Below, one piece after another: positions 50,133 to 59,969 of a stretch of DNA of 64,000 nt (position 1 is its first letter; the number at the start of each line of letters is the position of its first letter). The DNA comes from Streptomyces sp. NBC_01142 (GTDB lineage: Bacteria; Actinomycetota; Actinomycetes; Streptomycetales; Streptomycetaceae), in assembly GCF_026341125.1 (NCBI RefSeq), contig NZ_JAPEOR010000001.1, forward strand, positions 2,356,001 to 2,420,000. Direction: 5' to 3'. Below the pieces are notes generated by a model. The model did no database searches and had not been told where the DNA came from. It saw only the letters and a program-made list of their open reading frames with translations. The translations under genes and the position numbers were made by a program.

Positions 50133-50536
50133 CGACGACGTACGCCATACGCCCTTTCGGCGCCCGCCCCTGCACCCTGGTCGTCTGCCGCGGCTGCTGC
50201 TGCGGTGACGCGCGCAAGCATCCCGGCACCGACCACGAGGGCCAGTTGGCCAGGCTGCGCGAGGCGGCCGCCGCGTCCGGCGGGCGGCTCGCCGTACGGA
50301 CCAGCGAATGCCTCGGTCCCTGCGGGCAGGCGAATGTGATCGTGGTCCAGCCCTCCACGGAAGGCCGCCGCCGCGGAGCCCGGGCCTCCTGGATCGGCTG
50401 GGCGCTCGACGACGACTGCATCGACGATGTCCTGGCCTGGGTGCGGGCGGGCGGGCCCGGCCTCGCCGAGCCGCCCGAGACACTGACGCTGCAACTGATC
50501 CCGGCCCCTTCCGAAGCCCGCCGCCGGGTCCGCTGA
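50129..50536 (+). CDS. Thioredoxin-like 2Fe-2S ferredoxin-domain protein
   Basis: 135 residues. LVVCRGCCCGDARKHPGTDH and TSECLGPCGQANVIVVQP supply four Cys in the order of a thioredoxin-fold 2Fe-2S ferredoxin, as in the small subunits of NADH dehydrogenase or cobalamin-pathway-type proteins. It would carry electrons in the cytoplasm; the partner is unknown. The GTG start overlaps the transporter stop by four bases, so they are cotranscribed although their jobs look unrelated. Confidence 0.82.
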   Translation: MTTTYAIRPFGARPCTLVVCRGCCCGDARKHPGTDHEGQLARLREAAAASGGRLAVRTSECLGPCGQANVIVVQPSTEGRRRGARASWIGWALDDDCIDDVLAWVRAGGPGLAEPPETLTLQLIPAPSEARRRVR

Positions 50537-50628
50537 GTCACTGTCCTGCGACGATTCCGCAAAGCGGCGACACGAGTGATCGCGATCTGCTGAGATAGAA
50601 GCACGGTCGTGACGCGGGGGACGGACTG

Positions 50629-52926
50629 ATGCGGCAGCACTTCGGGCACTTACTGGGGCTGCCCGCAGCCGTCCCACCCCTGCCCAGATCACCACTGGTC
50701 CCGGAGGCCGGCGAACTCTTCGCGGAGCAGCGCCGGCTGGGGCTGCGGCACGCGGTGGACGCGCTCTTTCCCGGCATTTCCGCGACAGCGGTGCGCTTCC
50801 GGATCCTGGACGGGCTGCAGGTGCCGGGCCGGGGCCGGCACTGGCGCCATGTGAACCGCGCGGCGCTCGCCGAGGCGCGCGACGCATGGCTCGCGGTCCC
50901 GGACACCGACCGGAGTTGCGTCACCTCCCTCTTCGCGCGCTACGACCGGATCCTCGCAAGCGACCCGATGGGACTGCGCCGGCTCGCCCTCTACGAACTT
51001 GTCGGACTGCTGCAGGCGCACCCGCGCGGCTGTGTCACCGAGGCCGCCCAGGAGCTCGGCACCGCTCCCGCCGAGGCCGAAGCCCTCGCACTCGCCGTCA
51101 GGACCGAACCGATGCGCACAGCCGATCTGCGCGAGAGCGCCGAGGCCATCGTGGACGCCTGGCGCGCACAACGGCTGCGCCGGGCGCAGGAGTACGCCAC
51201 CGCGCTCGGTGACCCCGGCGGGGACCAGCGGCTCGGCCGGCTCCTGCGGCAGATCGGGCACCGTACCGGCCAGGTGAAGGCGCTCCTGGCCGACGGCTTA
51301 CGGCTGGAGCGCACCGGCGACCCGGCCGCTGCCGCCGCGCTGCACCTGCGCGCGGCGCGGATCGCCGTCGACGAACCCGCGGCGGTGGAAGCCCTGTTAC
51401 GCACCGCGTCGGCCGCAGCCGCAGCCTCCACCGGATCCGTCACCGCCCGGGTCCTGACCGACGGCATCCAGGTGGAGTGGTCGGGCGCCACCGGACCGTA
51501 CCGGGTGCTGCGCGGACGACCGGGCCGGTGGACCGAACTGGCCGACGCCACCGGCCGTACCGCCCTCACCGACACCACGGCGCCGCTGGGCGAACAGCTT
51601 CGCTACGCGGTCCTCCCGCTGGACGGCGTGGACGGGCCGCGCATCCGGGAACTGCCCGCGGTCAGCGCCGCCGTCCTGTTCGCCCCCGAGGTCGCCGACC
51701 CCCGGCTGACCGACGCACGCGCACGCGTCACCGCCCGCTGGCAGACGCCGCCCCTGGCACGCGGCGTCCTCGTCGAACGGCACGCGGCGCAGCCCACAGC
51801 CGTGACGGCGGACCGCGACGGCTTCACGGACGCCCCACTGGGCCCGGGAGAGCACCGCTACACGATCCGCTGCCGCTACCGCACGGCCGACGGTGCAGAG
51901 ACGACGTCGGCCGGTGTCACCGTGTGCGCCACCGTGCACCGCTGGCCCGAGCCCGTCACCCGGCTCGATGTCGCCCCGGGGGAGCACCCCGGCAGTCTCG
52001 CCGCCGACTGGACCGGAGGCACCGGAGCCGAGGTGCGCCTTGTCGACCTGCCCGGTCCCGTCCCCGCGCAGGGCGCCGACGTGCCGGTGCGGGACCTGCC
52101 CGCCGAGGTGGTCTGGGGGCGCAGCCCGGGCGCGCCCACGCCCACCCCGCGCACCGAGGGCAGACACCGCCTGGAACTGTGGCCGCCGCGTGGCACCCGA
52201 GCCCGGCTGACCGCCGTGAGCGTCCTCGGCGACCGGGCCTGCGTCGGCCCCTCGGTGAGCATCGAACTGCCCGCCCCCGTCGAGAACCTGGCAGTGAGCC
52301 GCGATGTGCCCGACGAGGCGCGGGTCACCTTCGACTGGCCGGGCGACGCCGACTGCGTACTGGTCCGCTGGGAGCAGTCGGGCGAGGAACACCGCAGGAC
52401 CGTCACCAAGTCGGCCTACCGGACCAGAGGAGGCCTCGAGCTGACCGTCACCCCCGCCGGGGCCCGCTTCCGAGCCGCCCCCGTCACCCTCGCCGACGCC
52501 GATGTGCTGATCCCCGTCGAGGCCGGGGCGCCGGCGCTCCTGCCGCCGTATCTGGCCGTCTCGTACGACGTGGTGAAACCGCGCTGGCGGGCGGGCCGTC
52601 GGCGCCGTGTGATCGTACGCACCGAGTACGCGGACGCTGCCGGTTCCGACGGCGGCCCGGATCTGCCCGACCTCGTACTGGTCGCCCGCGCCGGTGGGGG
52701 GACCGGCAGGATGGCGCCGCCCCGTCCCCGCAATCCGAAGGACGGAGCCACCGTGCTGCGACTGAGCGGTGCCGAGATCGGCCGGGGCGCCCCCGTCCAG
52801 CGGGACGTGGACGTGGCGGTGCCGGGCGAGAGCCCGCCGTACAGCCTCCGCGCCTTTCTGCTCGGCCCACGCGCGGACTCCGCGCGACTCGAAGAACCCC
52901 CGCACGAACGCTTGGTGGTGCGCTGA
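50629..52926 (+). CDS. FN3-like protein of a GTPase conflict system
   Basis: 765 residues, first gene of an eight-gene operon. Residues 1-265 are helical, with a segment rich in Arg and Leu. From about 266 the text becomes beta-rich, with repeated units resembling fibronectin type III: VTARVLTDGIQVEWSGATGPYRVLRG, ARVTARWQTPPLARGVLVER, then SLAADWTGGTGAEVRLVDL and EARVTFDWPGDADCVLVRWEQ. No signal peptide or membrane helix. It is likely a scaffold or recognition protein for the GTPases that follow. TGA-C-GTG spacing of one base links it to the next gene. I recognise the gene only by its place in this cluster. Confidence 0.72.
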   Translation: MRQHFGHLLGLPAAVPPLPRSPLVPEAGELFAEQRRLGLRHAVDALFPGISATAVRFRILDGLQVPGRGRHWRHVNRAALAEARDAWLAVPDTDRSCVTSLFARYDRILASDPMGLRRLALYELVGLLQAHPRGCVTEAAQELGTAPAEAEALALAVRTEPMRTADLRESAEAIVDAWRAQRLRRAQEYATALGDPGGDQRLGRLLRQIGHRTGQVKALLADGLRLERTGDPAAAAALHLRAARIAVDEPAAVEALLRTASAAAAASTGSVTARVLTDGIQVEWSGATGPYRVLRGRPGRWTELADATGRTALTDTTAPLGEQLRYAVLPLDGVDGPRIRELPAVSAAVLFAPEVADPRLTDARARVTARWQTPPLARGVLVERHAAQPTAVTADRDGFTDAPLGPGEHRYTIRCRYRTADGAETTSAGVTVCATVHRWPEPVTRLDVAPGEHPGSLAADWTGGTGAEVRLVDLPGPVPAQGADVPVRDLPAEVVWGRSPGAPTPTPRTEGRHRLELWPPRGTRARLTAVSVLGDRACVGPSVSIELPAPVENLAVSRDVPDEARVTFDWPGDADCVLVRWEQSGEEHRRTVTKSAYRTRGGLELTVTPAGARFRAAPVTLADADVLIPVEAGAPALLPPYLAVSYDVVKPRWRAGRRRRVIVRTEYADAAGSDGGPDLPDLVLVARAGGGTGRMAPPRPRNPKDGATVLRLSGAEIGRGAPVQRDVDVAVPGESPPYSLRAFLLGPRADSARLEEPPHERLVVR

Positions 52927-52927
52927 C

Positions 52928-54157
52928 GTGACAACCGTCATCTGTCCTTACTGCTTCGCCCGCGGACCCGCCTCCCGGCTTCGCTACCGCTGTCTGATGA
53001 CCCGCACCGGCGTCCGTGGCGGCAGGCAGCCCTGCTCGCCCCAACGCGACGACACCTGGGCGGAGTTCAAGGGCAGCGCTGTGGCGCCCCAGGCCCGGAT
53101 GCGCGGCCCCGTCTTCGATGTCGGGCGGCGGCTGGGGCTCGGCGGAAACCGGGCCGGGTGCCCCCACTGCGGGGTGCTCACCCCGGTCCGGGTCTGCACC
53201 TCCTGCCACAGTGACCTGCCCAGCGACTACTGCGACCAGGACAGCCGCATCATCGCGCTGGTCGGCGCCAAGGCAACCGGCAAGAGCACCTATGTCACCG
53301 TCCTGGTCAACGAACTGCGCCACCGCGTCGGCAGCGCCTACCGGGGCGCCCTGGCCGCCATGGGCAGTGACACCCAGCGCCGCGACAAGGAGATGGCGGC
53401 CGAGCTGTACGACCGGCTGCACCTGCCCGGAACGACACCGCCGGCCGCGCTCGGCTTCAACGAGCCGCTGCTGTACCGCCTCAGCCTGCCCAGCGCCGGA
53501 CGGTTCGGCGACGGTACCCGGCACACCGCGCTCGTCTTCTTCGACGCGGCCGGCGAGGATCTCGGGGACGCGGAGGCCGTGGACCGCTACACCGATTACC
53601 TCGCCGCCGCCGACGGCATCATTCTTCTCGTCGATCCCCTCCAGCTCCCCTCCGTACGAGAGGAACTGCCGACCGGCGAAGGGCCGCCACTGCCGCGTGT
53701 GGAGACCTCGCCGCAGCAGATAGCCGCCGACATCGCAGGACAGCTGCGCGGCCACGGACGGCGCGGTGCGCGCGGCAAGGTGTCCACCCCGGTGGCCGTG
53801 ACGCTGACCAAAACCGACATGGTCAGGCCCCTGCTGCCGCACCAGTCGCCGCTGCTGCGCAACGCCCGTCATGACGGCGGGACGTTCGACGACGCCGGAC
53901 GGATCGCCGTGCACGAGGAGGTGCGCTCCCTGCTGGAGGGCTGGGACGGCGGTGAACTCCACCGTCGGCTCGACCGCGACTTCGCCGATATCTCCTTCTT
54001 CGGGCTCTCCGCGCTCGGCTCGTCGCCGCCCGCCACCGCACCGGCCGATGTGCCCAAGTCGGGCCCTCAGCCGGTCCGGGTCGAGGACCCGCTGCTCTGG
54101 CTGCTGGCCCGGCGCGGCCTGCTGCCCGTACGCAAGACCAAGGGAGGCGGCTCATGA
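52928..54157 (+). CDS. TRAFAC-class GTPase, DO-GTPase1-like, with zinc ribbons
   Basis: 409 residues. The N-terminus has zinc-binding Cys pairs (CPYC at 6-9, CPHCG and CTSCHSD near 80-95). The P-loop GAKATGKST is at about 112, and the hydrophobic strand plus acidic switch is LVFFDAAGEDLGD near 200. A base-recognition TKTD lies in VTLTKTDMV. It binds and probably hydrolyses GTP. In comparative genomics such a protein is one of two linked GTPases in conflict systems. It overlaps the next gene by four bases (ATGA). Confidence 0.8.
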   Translation: MTTVICPYCFARGPASRLRYRCLMTRTGVRGGRQPCSPQRDDTWAEFKGSAVAPQARMRGPVFDVGRRLGLGGNRAGCPHCGVLTPVRVCTSCHSDLPSDYCDQDSRIIALVGAKATGKSTYVTVLVNELRHRVGSAYRGALAAMGSDTQRRDKEMAAELYDRLHLPGTTPPAALGFNEPLLYRLSLPSAGRFGDGTRHTALVFFDAAGEDLGDAEAVDRYTDYLAAADGIILLVDPLQLPSVREELPTGEGPPLPRVETSPQQIAADIAGQLRGHGRRGARGKVSTPVAVTLTKTDMVRPLLPHQSPLLRNARHDGGTFDDAGRIAVHEEVRSLLEGWDGGELHRRLDRDFADISFFGLSALGSSPPATAPADVPKSGPQPVRVEDPLLWLLARRGLLPVRKTKGGGS

Positions 54158-56616
54158 ACAGCAGCACCCACCTGCCCCAGCTGCACTACACCTCCGCCGC
54201 GCCCGGGCCCGACGGCTCCGGATTCCGTTTCACCGCGGTGAGCGAGACCGTACCCGCCAATCTGCTGCGCGAGATCGAGCAGCTCGTCGGATACGAGCCG
54301 CCGCGCGACGCCCCCAGCCGTCCCTCGGCGAGTGAACTGGGCCTGTTTCCCGCAGCGTTCACTCACAGCACGCTCTCGGACGGCAGCCGGCTGCTCTGCC
54401 GCAGCGTCTACACCGGAGCGGACTACAGCGGCCGCTACGGCAACTTTCATGCCCACGCGATCTGGCTGCCGGGCGACGAACCCGTTCCTTCCGGACTGCT
54501 CCCCGTGGAGCTGTGGGAATCCCCCTCCTGGTCCCGGGGCACGCCGGACGGCGGCCGCCCCGAGCCACTCACCGCACTCCCGCCGGGCCGTCGCATGGAC
54601 CGGCCGGGACTCACCGCCTTCGCCGCCGCCAGGGCCGAGCGGCTGCCTGCCTTCCTCGCCGATGTACGAGCCCTGTTCGCCGCGCCCGACGCGCCTCAGC
54701 TGATCGTCGTCGAACGCGACGCGCACCACATCATGCAGTGGATCGCCCTGGCCAGCGCCGTCCTGCCGCGCGAACTGGCGGACCGGCTCACCTTCACCTC
54801 GTACACCCGGCGCCCCCTCCAGGCGCGGCAGCAGATCGTCGGGATCTTCCCCGACGCGGACTTCACCTTCTCCGGCGGCGCCGACCACCGCTATCGCGTC
54901 CACGACAGCACCGGCGGCGCGTCCGGCCCCGCCCGCGAGGACGGCTGGGCGTCGGTCGCCGCCCGCGTCTGGACCGCGGGGCTGCCCAAGCTGTTCACCG
55001 CCGCGGAGAAGCTGCCGCCCGAAGGCGCGGACGGCGGGCCCTTCGACCACGGCCGGCTTGCCGCGGTCGCCGCCGCCGAGTGTGTGGCCCTCGACTCGGC
55101 GGGCCGGGCGGCGGCGGCTCGTTGGGCCACCCGCCACGGGCCCGCCCACGACGCCGAGTTCTGGGGCCCGCTGCTGGCCACCCTCGCCGAGGGAGGCGAC
55201 CCCCGGACCTCGGAGGAGTGGCTCGCCTTCGGCCCCCTCGCCGCACAGCTCGGACGGATGGCCGACCACGCGGCGACCGCATCGCTCAAGGAGGAGCTGC
55301 TCGGCACCCTGGCATCGGTCGGCCGGGCCCCGCTCGACCTGGTCCTCGCCCTGCTCGATCTGGCCGACGCGCTCAGCGTGGAGACCACGGGAGTGCTGCC
55401 ACTCCTGGCCGAACGGGCCTCCGCCGCGCTGCTCGGCGCGCAGAGCTCGCACAGCGCGCAGAGCTCTCCCGGCGCGGCGAGCTCTCCCGGCGCGGCGAGC
55501 GCGCACAGTGCGGCGAGTGCGGACGAGGACCCGGCCGCCGTCGCCGCCGCGCTCGGCCGCCACCCCGGTATCCGCGGCGCCGTCCTGGGCGAACTCGACC
55601 TGGCCGCTGCCTCCGGCGACCCGGTCCGCCTCGCCGCCGTCGTCCGCGGCGCCATGCCGGACGTGGATCTCACCGACACTCCCCATCTGCGCATGGGCGA
55701 GGCGGCCGGGCGCCGACCGCCGGGCGACGACGACCCGGTACGGGCCTTCCACGCCCTGGTCGCCGAAGCGGGGCACGCGTACAAGGGCCGCCCCGCCGTA
55801 CTGCGCACCGCCTACCGGCTGGCCTGGGCGGAGCGTCCCATCACCCCGGGACAGGCACGGTTCCTGCTCAACCAGCTGCCGCCGGACTGGCTTGCGTCGT
55901 CCGGTATCGAGCGCCGGGTGACCGAGGCGGCCCTGGCGGCGCCCGCCCGCGATCCCGACGCTCCCGAACTCGCCGCCGACCTGCTGCGCTACACGACCGG
56001 CGCCCTGGAGCCGCGCACCCGCAGCGCTCTCTCCCTGCTCGCCCTCGCCGGGCAGATCGCCGACGGCCGGGCCACCCCCGGCTTCACCGAGCAGTCCGTC
56101 GCCCTGTGCCGGATGACCACGCCCCTGGAGCCTGCCATCGCCGAGCGGATCGGCGGCGCCATCGCCGGCACGCTGCTGTCCCCCCAGCCGCCGCCGGGCG
56201 AACTGGAGCAGCTCGCCCGCTCGGGCGACCCGGACCTGCTCGGCGCCTATCTGGCCATGGCCCGCGGTGACACGGTGCTCGGCCGGCTGCGCACGTCGCC
56301 CTCCTATGTCGCCGCGTGCTTCTTCCACTGGTCCAGCGGCCCGGGTCTCAACTCCGCATGGGAGAGGACCCGCACCACGCTCCTCGCCGATGTGCTGCGC
56401 CCTGTCGTGCGCCGGCTGCCCCCGGAGGCCGTCGCGGAAGTCGTACGGCACCTGGAGCGGCCGGGCGGCCGGTGGGCCCGCGACTTCCAGGAGTGGAACC
56501 GGCCGGGCCGGATCGCCCGGCTGGGCGGCCGGCTGCTCGGCCGTAAACCGCCCGAGACGCCCCCGGGACCCGGCTCGCCGGGCACCACCGCTCCCGGTGA
56601 GGAGCGCCGCCGATGA
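54154..56616 (+). CDS. GAP1-type GTPase-associated protein
   Basis: 820 residues. The N-terminal part (LHYTSAAPGPDGSGFRFTAVS, GNFHAHAIWLPGDEPVPSGL) has the opening of the GTPase-associated protein 1 family, with a following helical middle (HHIMQWIALASAVLPRELADRLTF) and a C-terminal helical repeat region. It lacks enzyme motifs. Always found with the two GTPases in these loci, it is thought to regulate or sense for them. A Ser/Ala-rich linker with HSAQSSPGAASSPGAAS repeats lies near residue 435. Coupled by overlaps to both neighbours. Confidence 0.78.
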   Translation: MNSSTHLPQLHYTSAAPGPDGSGFRFTAVSETVPANLLREIEQLVGYEPPRDAPSRPSASELGLFPAAFTHSTLSDGSRLLCRSVYTGADYSGRYGNFHAHAIWLPGDEPVPSGLLPVELWESPSWSRGTPDGGRPEPLTALPPGRRMDRPGLTAFAAARAERLPAFLADVRALFAAPDAPQLIVVERDAHHIMQWIALASAVLPRELADRLTFTSYTRRPLQARQQIVGIFPDADFTFSGGADHRYRVHDSTGGASGPAREDGWASVAARVWTAGLPKLFTAAEKLPPEGADGGPFDHGRLAAVAAAECVALDSAGRAAAARWATRHGPAHDAEFWGPLLATLAEGGDPRTSEEWLAFGPLAAQLGRMADHAATASLKEELLGTLASVGRAPLDLVLALLDLADALSVETTGVLPLLAERASAALLGAQSSHSAQSSPGAASSPGAASAHSAASADEDPAAVAAALGRHPGIRGAVLGELDLAAASGDPVRLAAVVRGAMPDVDLTDTPHLRMGEAAGRRPPGDDDPVRAFHALVAEAGHAYKGRPAVLRTAYRLAWAERPITPGQARFLLNQLPPDWLASSGIERRVTEAALAAPARDPDAPELAADLLRYTTGALEPRTRSALSLLALAGQIADGRATPGFTEQSVALCRMTTPLEPAIAERIGGAIAGTLLSPQPPPGELEQLARSGDPDLLGAYLAMARGDTVLGRLRTSPSYVAACFFHWSSGPGLNSAWERTRTTLLADVLRPVVRRLPPEAVAEVVRHLERPGGRWARDFQEWNRPGRIARLGGRLLGRKPPETPPGPGSPGTTAPGEERRR

Positions 56617-58193
56617 GCCCATGGCTGTCGTACCCCCTCCTGACCTTTGCGGCCTTCACCGGCGTCATCGCGCTCTTCGTGGCGCTGTACGCCTTCCCGG
56701 CCGCGGCAACGAAGGCCGTCGCCGCCATCGGGCGGCGGCTGGGCCCGTGGCGGACCGGCGCCGCCGACCCGCGCATCGTGCCCGTGTCGCAGGACGAGCC
56801 CGCTCAACTCTCCTACTGGGCACGCCAGGTGCTCGAGGACGTCGCCAGCGCCGTCGCCACGGCGGTGTCGGTCCTGCGCCGGAGGCTGGTCACCGAGTGG
56901 CTGGGCACCTCCGCCAGGAACCTGCTGCGTGGACGGCGCCCCTCCTCCAGCCCGGGCGAAAACGCCTTCACGACCACCGTGATGACGCTCACCGGCCCCG
57001 GGTTCGGCCTCGGGGCCGTCGTGGGAGCGAGTGCCGCCGCGCTCTTCCTGATACTCGTCCTCCTGCTCTTCGGGGCACTCCTGGCGGTGGTGTCGGGGGC
57101 CCTCGCGGCGGCGGCGCTCGCCCTGCGCGGCCTGGACCGGGCCGGGCTGCTGGTCCGCAGGATCCGTATGAAGTGCCCGTACCCGGGCTGCTACCGGCCG
57201 ATCGATCTGCCGGTCTACCACTGCCCCGACTGCACGGCAGCCCACCGCAGGCTGAGGGCCGGCCGGTTCGGCGTGCTCAGGCGGGTCTGCGCCTGCGGAA
57301 AGCGTCTGAACACCAGCTTCCTGACGGGCCGCCACAAGATGATGTCGTACTGCCCGCACTGCGATCTCGCCCTGCCCGGATCACTCGGCACCATGCGGAT
57401 CGTGCATGTGCCGATCGTCGGCGGCACCTCGTCCGGCAAGACCATGCTGATGGCCGCGATGGTGGCCGGGCTGCGCTCCTGGTCGGACCGCGGACAGCTC
57501 TCGGTCGACTACGCCACCTCCGAGGACCAGCGTGAACTGCAGCGGCTCAAGAGCCAGTTGGACCAGGACGGCTGGGTGCAGAAGACGGCCGCTCCACAGC
57601 CCAGGGCGTTCATGCTCCAGGTCACGCGCGGGCGGCGACGCCGGCTGCTGTATCTGTACGACCCGATGGGGGAGACCTTCGGTGACGCCGGTGTCGTACG
57701 GGAACAGCAGTACCTGGCACACGCCGACGGTGTGGTGCTCGTCGCCGACGTCCTCGCGGAACCGGAAGTACGCCGGGCGCTCGGCGGGAGCGACGCCCGG
57801 CGCACCGTCGACGCGCGCCCCTCGCCCGAGGGGCCCAAGGACACCTACGACCGGCTGGCGGGCGAGTTCGCCGCGATGTCCGGCCGCCGCGCCAGGACCC
57901 CGGTCGCCACCGTGGTCACCAAACGCGACGTACTGGACCAGCTGGACTCGCTGCCGACGCCCGGGACCCGGATCGACGAGTGGCTGACCCGGATCGGTCT
58001 GGGGGACCTGGTGCAGAGTCTGGGACACGACTTCGGCGACACCCGCTACTGGGCGGTAAGCGCTCAGGCGGCCACCGGCGCCGGAGCCCTCGACGGGGAG
58101 AGCCGACGGGCCGCCGAGTCCGTTCTGTGGCTGCTCTCCAGAACCGGACTGCCCGTCAAACCCCTGCTCACCAGTGAGGCGGCGAAGCGATGA
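56613..58193 (+). CDS. Membrane-anchored GTPase, DO-GTPase2-like, with zinc ribbons
   Basis: 526 residues. A transmembrane helix at about 5-27 and a long hydrophobic region at 130-172 anchor it. Two zinc ribbons follow (CPYPGCYRPIDLPVYHCPDC and CACGKRL..YCPHCDL, about 185-250). The P-loop GGTSSGKTM is at 270-278, then LLYLYDPMGETFGD as the second motif and VVTKRDVLD for base recognition. This is the second, membrane-bound GTPase of the pair. It starts inside the GAP1 stop codon (ATGA). Confidence 0.8.
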   Translation: MSPWLSYPLLTFAAFTGVIALFVALYAFPAAATKAVAAIGRRLGPWRTGAADPRIVPVSQDEPAQLSYWARQVLEDVASAVATAVSVLRRRLVTEWLGTSARNLLRGRRPSSSPGENAFTTTVMTLTGPGFGLGAVVGASAAALFLILVLLLFGALLAVVSGALAAAALALRGLDRAGLLVRRIRMKCPYPGCYRPIDLPVYHCPDCTAAHRRLRAGRFGVLRRVCACGKRLNTSFLTGRHKMMSYCPHCDLALPGSLGTMRIVHVPIVGGTSSGKTMLMAAMVAGLRSWSDRGQLSVDYATSEDQRELQRLKSQLDQDGWVQKTAAPQPRAFMLQVTRGRRRRLLYLYDPMGETFGDAGVVREQQYLAHADGVVLVADVLAEPEVRRALGGSDARRTVDARPSPEGPKDTYDRLAGEFAAMSGRRARTPVATVVTKRDVLDQLDSLPTPGTRIDEWLTRIGLGDLVQSLGHDFGDTRYWAVSAQAATGAGALDGESRRAAESVLWLLSRTGLPVKPLLTSEAAKR

Positions 58194-58251
58194 CGGACGC
58201 AGCCCGCAGGTCTGGGGTCGAGGCCGACGGCAGAGTACGGAGGCGCCGCGG

Positions 58252-58386
58252 ATGAGTTACGTACCTGATCACACGGCACGTCAACGGCGTGTCGTGCTCG
58301 GCCTGTTCATTGTGGCGGTCGTCATTGCCGCCGCTGCCGTGCTGTTGACAGTAGGACTGCTGCTGACCCGGACGCTGCCCCAATGA
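58252..58386 (+). CDS. Single-helix membrane peptide
   Basis: 44 residues: a short cytoplasmic MSYVPDHTARQRR, then one helix (VVLGLFIVAVVIAAAAVLL and a few more residues), and a TRTLPQ tail. GGAGG precedes the ATG by eight bases. It lies between the second GTPase and the VWA gene in the same operon and may help assemble the membrane complex or act as a small toxic peptide; neither is shown. Confidence 0.65.
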   Translation: MSYVPDHTARQRRVVLGLFIVAVVIAAAAVLLTVGLLLTRTLPQ

Positions 58387-58425
58387 GGGCCCGCCCGCGC
58401 ACAGCGGCAGGGAGGAGGACATGCA

Positions 58426-59118
58426 GTGAGTGACATTCCCGGCGGCCCGATGGAGAACCGACCGGTTCATTTCATCTGGATTCTCGATGTCTCCTATTCG
58501 ATGATGGGCGACAAGATCGGACAGCTCAACTACGCCATCCGCGAGGCCGTCCCGGAGATGCAGTCGGTGGCGCACGACAACCCGGCGGCCCAACTGCTGC
58601 TGCGCGTCCTGACGTTCTCGTCGGTCGCGACCTGGCATGTCGCCGACCCCGTCCCGGTGGAGAGCTTCACCTGGCAGGACGTACAGGTCGACGGCGGGAC
58701 CAACCTGGGGGACGCGCTCTATGCCGTCGCCCGCGAGCTGGAGACGCCGCCCATGCCGCAGCGGGCGCTCAAGCCGGTGCTCGCCCTCGTCTCCGACGGC
58801 CAGCCGCTCGACGAATGGCGCGAGGGCCTCAAGGCCATCGACGCCACCCCGTGGGGGAAGAAGGCGGTCCGCGTCGCCATCGCGATCGGCGCGGACGCCG
58901 ACCGGAGCGTGCTCCAGGAGTTCCTCGCCAACCCCGAACTCCAGGTACTGGACGCCAACAGTCCCAAGCAGCTCGCCGCCGCGATCCGCTGGGCCTCCAC
59001 GGCAGCGGTCAAGGCCGCGTCGCAACCCGTGGCGAGCGGCACACCCGGCGCGAAGCAGGCTCCCCCGGCCTTCGCGCCCCCCGTCCTGGACGACGACGAT
59101 GACGATGATGTGTGGTGA
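58426..59118 (+). CDS. VWA-domain protein
   Basis: 230 residues. The MIDAS metal site is complete: DVSYSM near residue 22, the Thr of DGGTNLGDAL near 88, and Asp in VSDGQPLDEW. VWA domains bind partner proteins through the metal. The C-terminus is a Pro/Ala linker followed by a poly-Asp tail (DDDDDDDVW). GGAGGAGG lies seven bases before the GTG start. The stop overlaps the next start (GTGA). Confidence 0.88.
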   Translation: MSDIPGGPMENRPVHFIWILDVSYSMMGDKIGQLNYAIREAVPEMQSVAHDNPAAQLLLRVLTFSSVATWHVADPVPVESFTWQDVQVDGGTNLGDALYAVARELETPPMPQRALKPVLALVSDGQPLDEWREGLKAIDATPWGKKAVRVAIAIGADADRSVLQEFLANPELQVLDANSPKQLAAAIRWASTAAVKAASQPVASGTPGAKQAPPAFAPPVLDDDDDDDVW

Positions 59119-59969
59119 GCGTGCCGCACCATGAGATCCGGGACCCGGACTGGGACATTCTCAGCGGCAGTGCCCAGGGGCCGGCCAAGTCGCTGAACCA
59201 GGACTGGAGTGACGCCGAGACCATTCCCGACGGCACCGTGGTGCTGGCGGTCGCCGACGGCCATGGCTCCGCCGCGCACCCCCTCAGCCACCTCGGCGCG
59301 CGCTACGCCGTCGACGTCTTCAAGCTGTCCGGTACGGACTTCGCCGCCCGAGCCCGCCAGGCCGGGGGCGGCGGGCTGCGGCGGCTGTGGGCGGATGCCC
59401 ACGACCGCGTGCCGCGCGAACTCGTCCGCACCTGGCAGGACTGGGTCGTCAAGCGGCATCGCACCGAAGAGGGGGAACCGCAACCCCCCGCCCATGAACT
59501 GCTGCGCGCGTACGGCACCACGCTGATCGGCGCTGTCCTCACCGAAGGGCTCTTCGTTGCCTGGCAGTTGGGCGACGGCGACCTGATGGTCGTCGACGCG
59601 GACGGCACCGTCGCCCAGCCGCTTGCCCCCGCGACACCCGAACTGGGCGACGAGACCGAGTCGATGTGCAGCCGCCAGGCATGGGACCTGGTGCGTGTGC
59701 ACTGGGCCCCGGTCAGCGACAGGGCCCGGCTGCCGCGCCTTGTCGCCCTCTCCACGGACGGCCTCTCCAACAGCTTCGCGGCCCGCGACGGCTTCGTACG
59801 GTTCGTTCAGGAGATGGACCAGCGGATCGCGGCCGAGGGTCCCCTCGCGATCCGCGAGGCCCTGCCGGCCTGGCTGGCGCGTGCCGGCAGCTACTCCGGC
59901 GACGACACCACCGCGGTCGTGGCACGCCTTCGGCGTCCCGCTCCCGCACTCACCGAAACGGAGGACTGA
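59115..59969 (+). CDS. PP2C-family serine/threonine phosphatase
   Basis: 284 residues. Metal-binding Asp residues are in place: VADGHGS, LGDGDLM, STDGLSN and SGDDTTAVV, so it should be active. It probably reverses phosphorylation by the kinase encoded next, setting the on/off state of the system. GTG at 59115 was chosen because it overlaps the VWA stop (GTGA); GTG codons at 59112 and 59121 are alternatives. It ends one base before the kinase start (TGATG). Confidence 0.88.
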   Translation: MSVPHHEIRDPDWDILSGSAQGPAKSLNQDWSDAETIPDGTVVLAVADGHGSAAHPLSHLGARYAVDVFKLSGTDFAARARQAGGGGLRRLWADAHDRVPRELVRTWQDWVVKRHRTEEGEPQPPAHELLRAYGTTLIGAVLTEGLFVAWQLGDGDLMVVDADGTVAQPLAPATPELGDETESMCSRQAWDLVRVHWAPVSDRARLPRLVALSTDGLSNSFAARDGFVRFVQEMDQRIAAEGPLAIREALPAWLARAGSYSGDDTTAVVARLRRPAPALTETED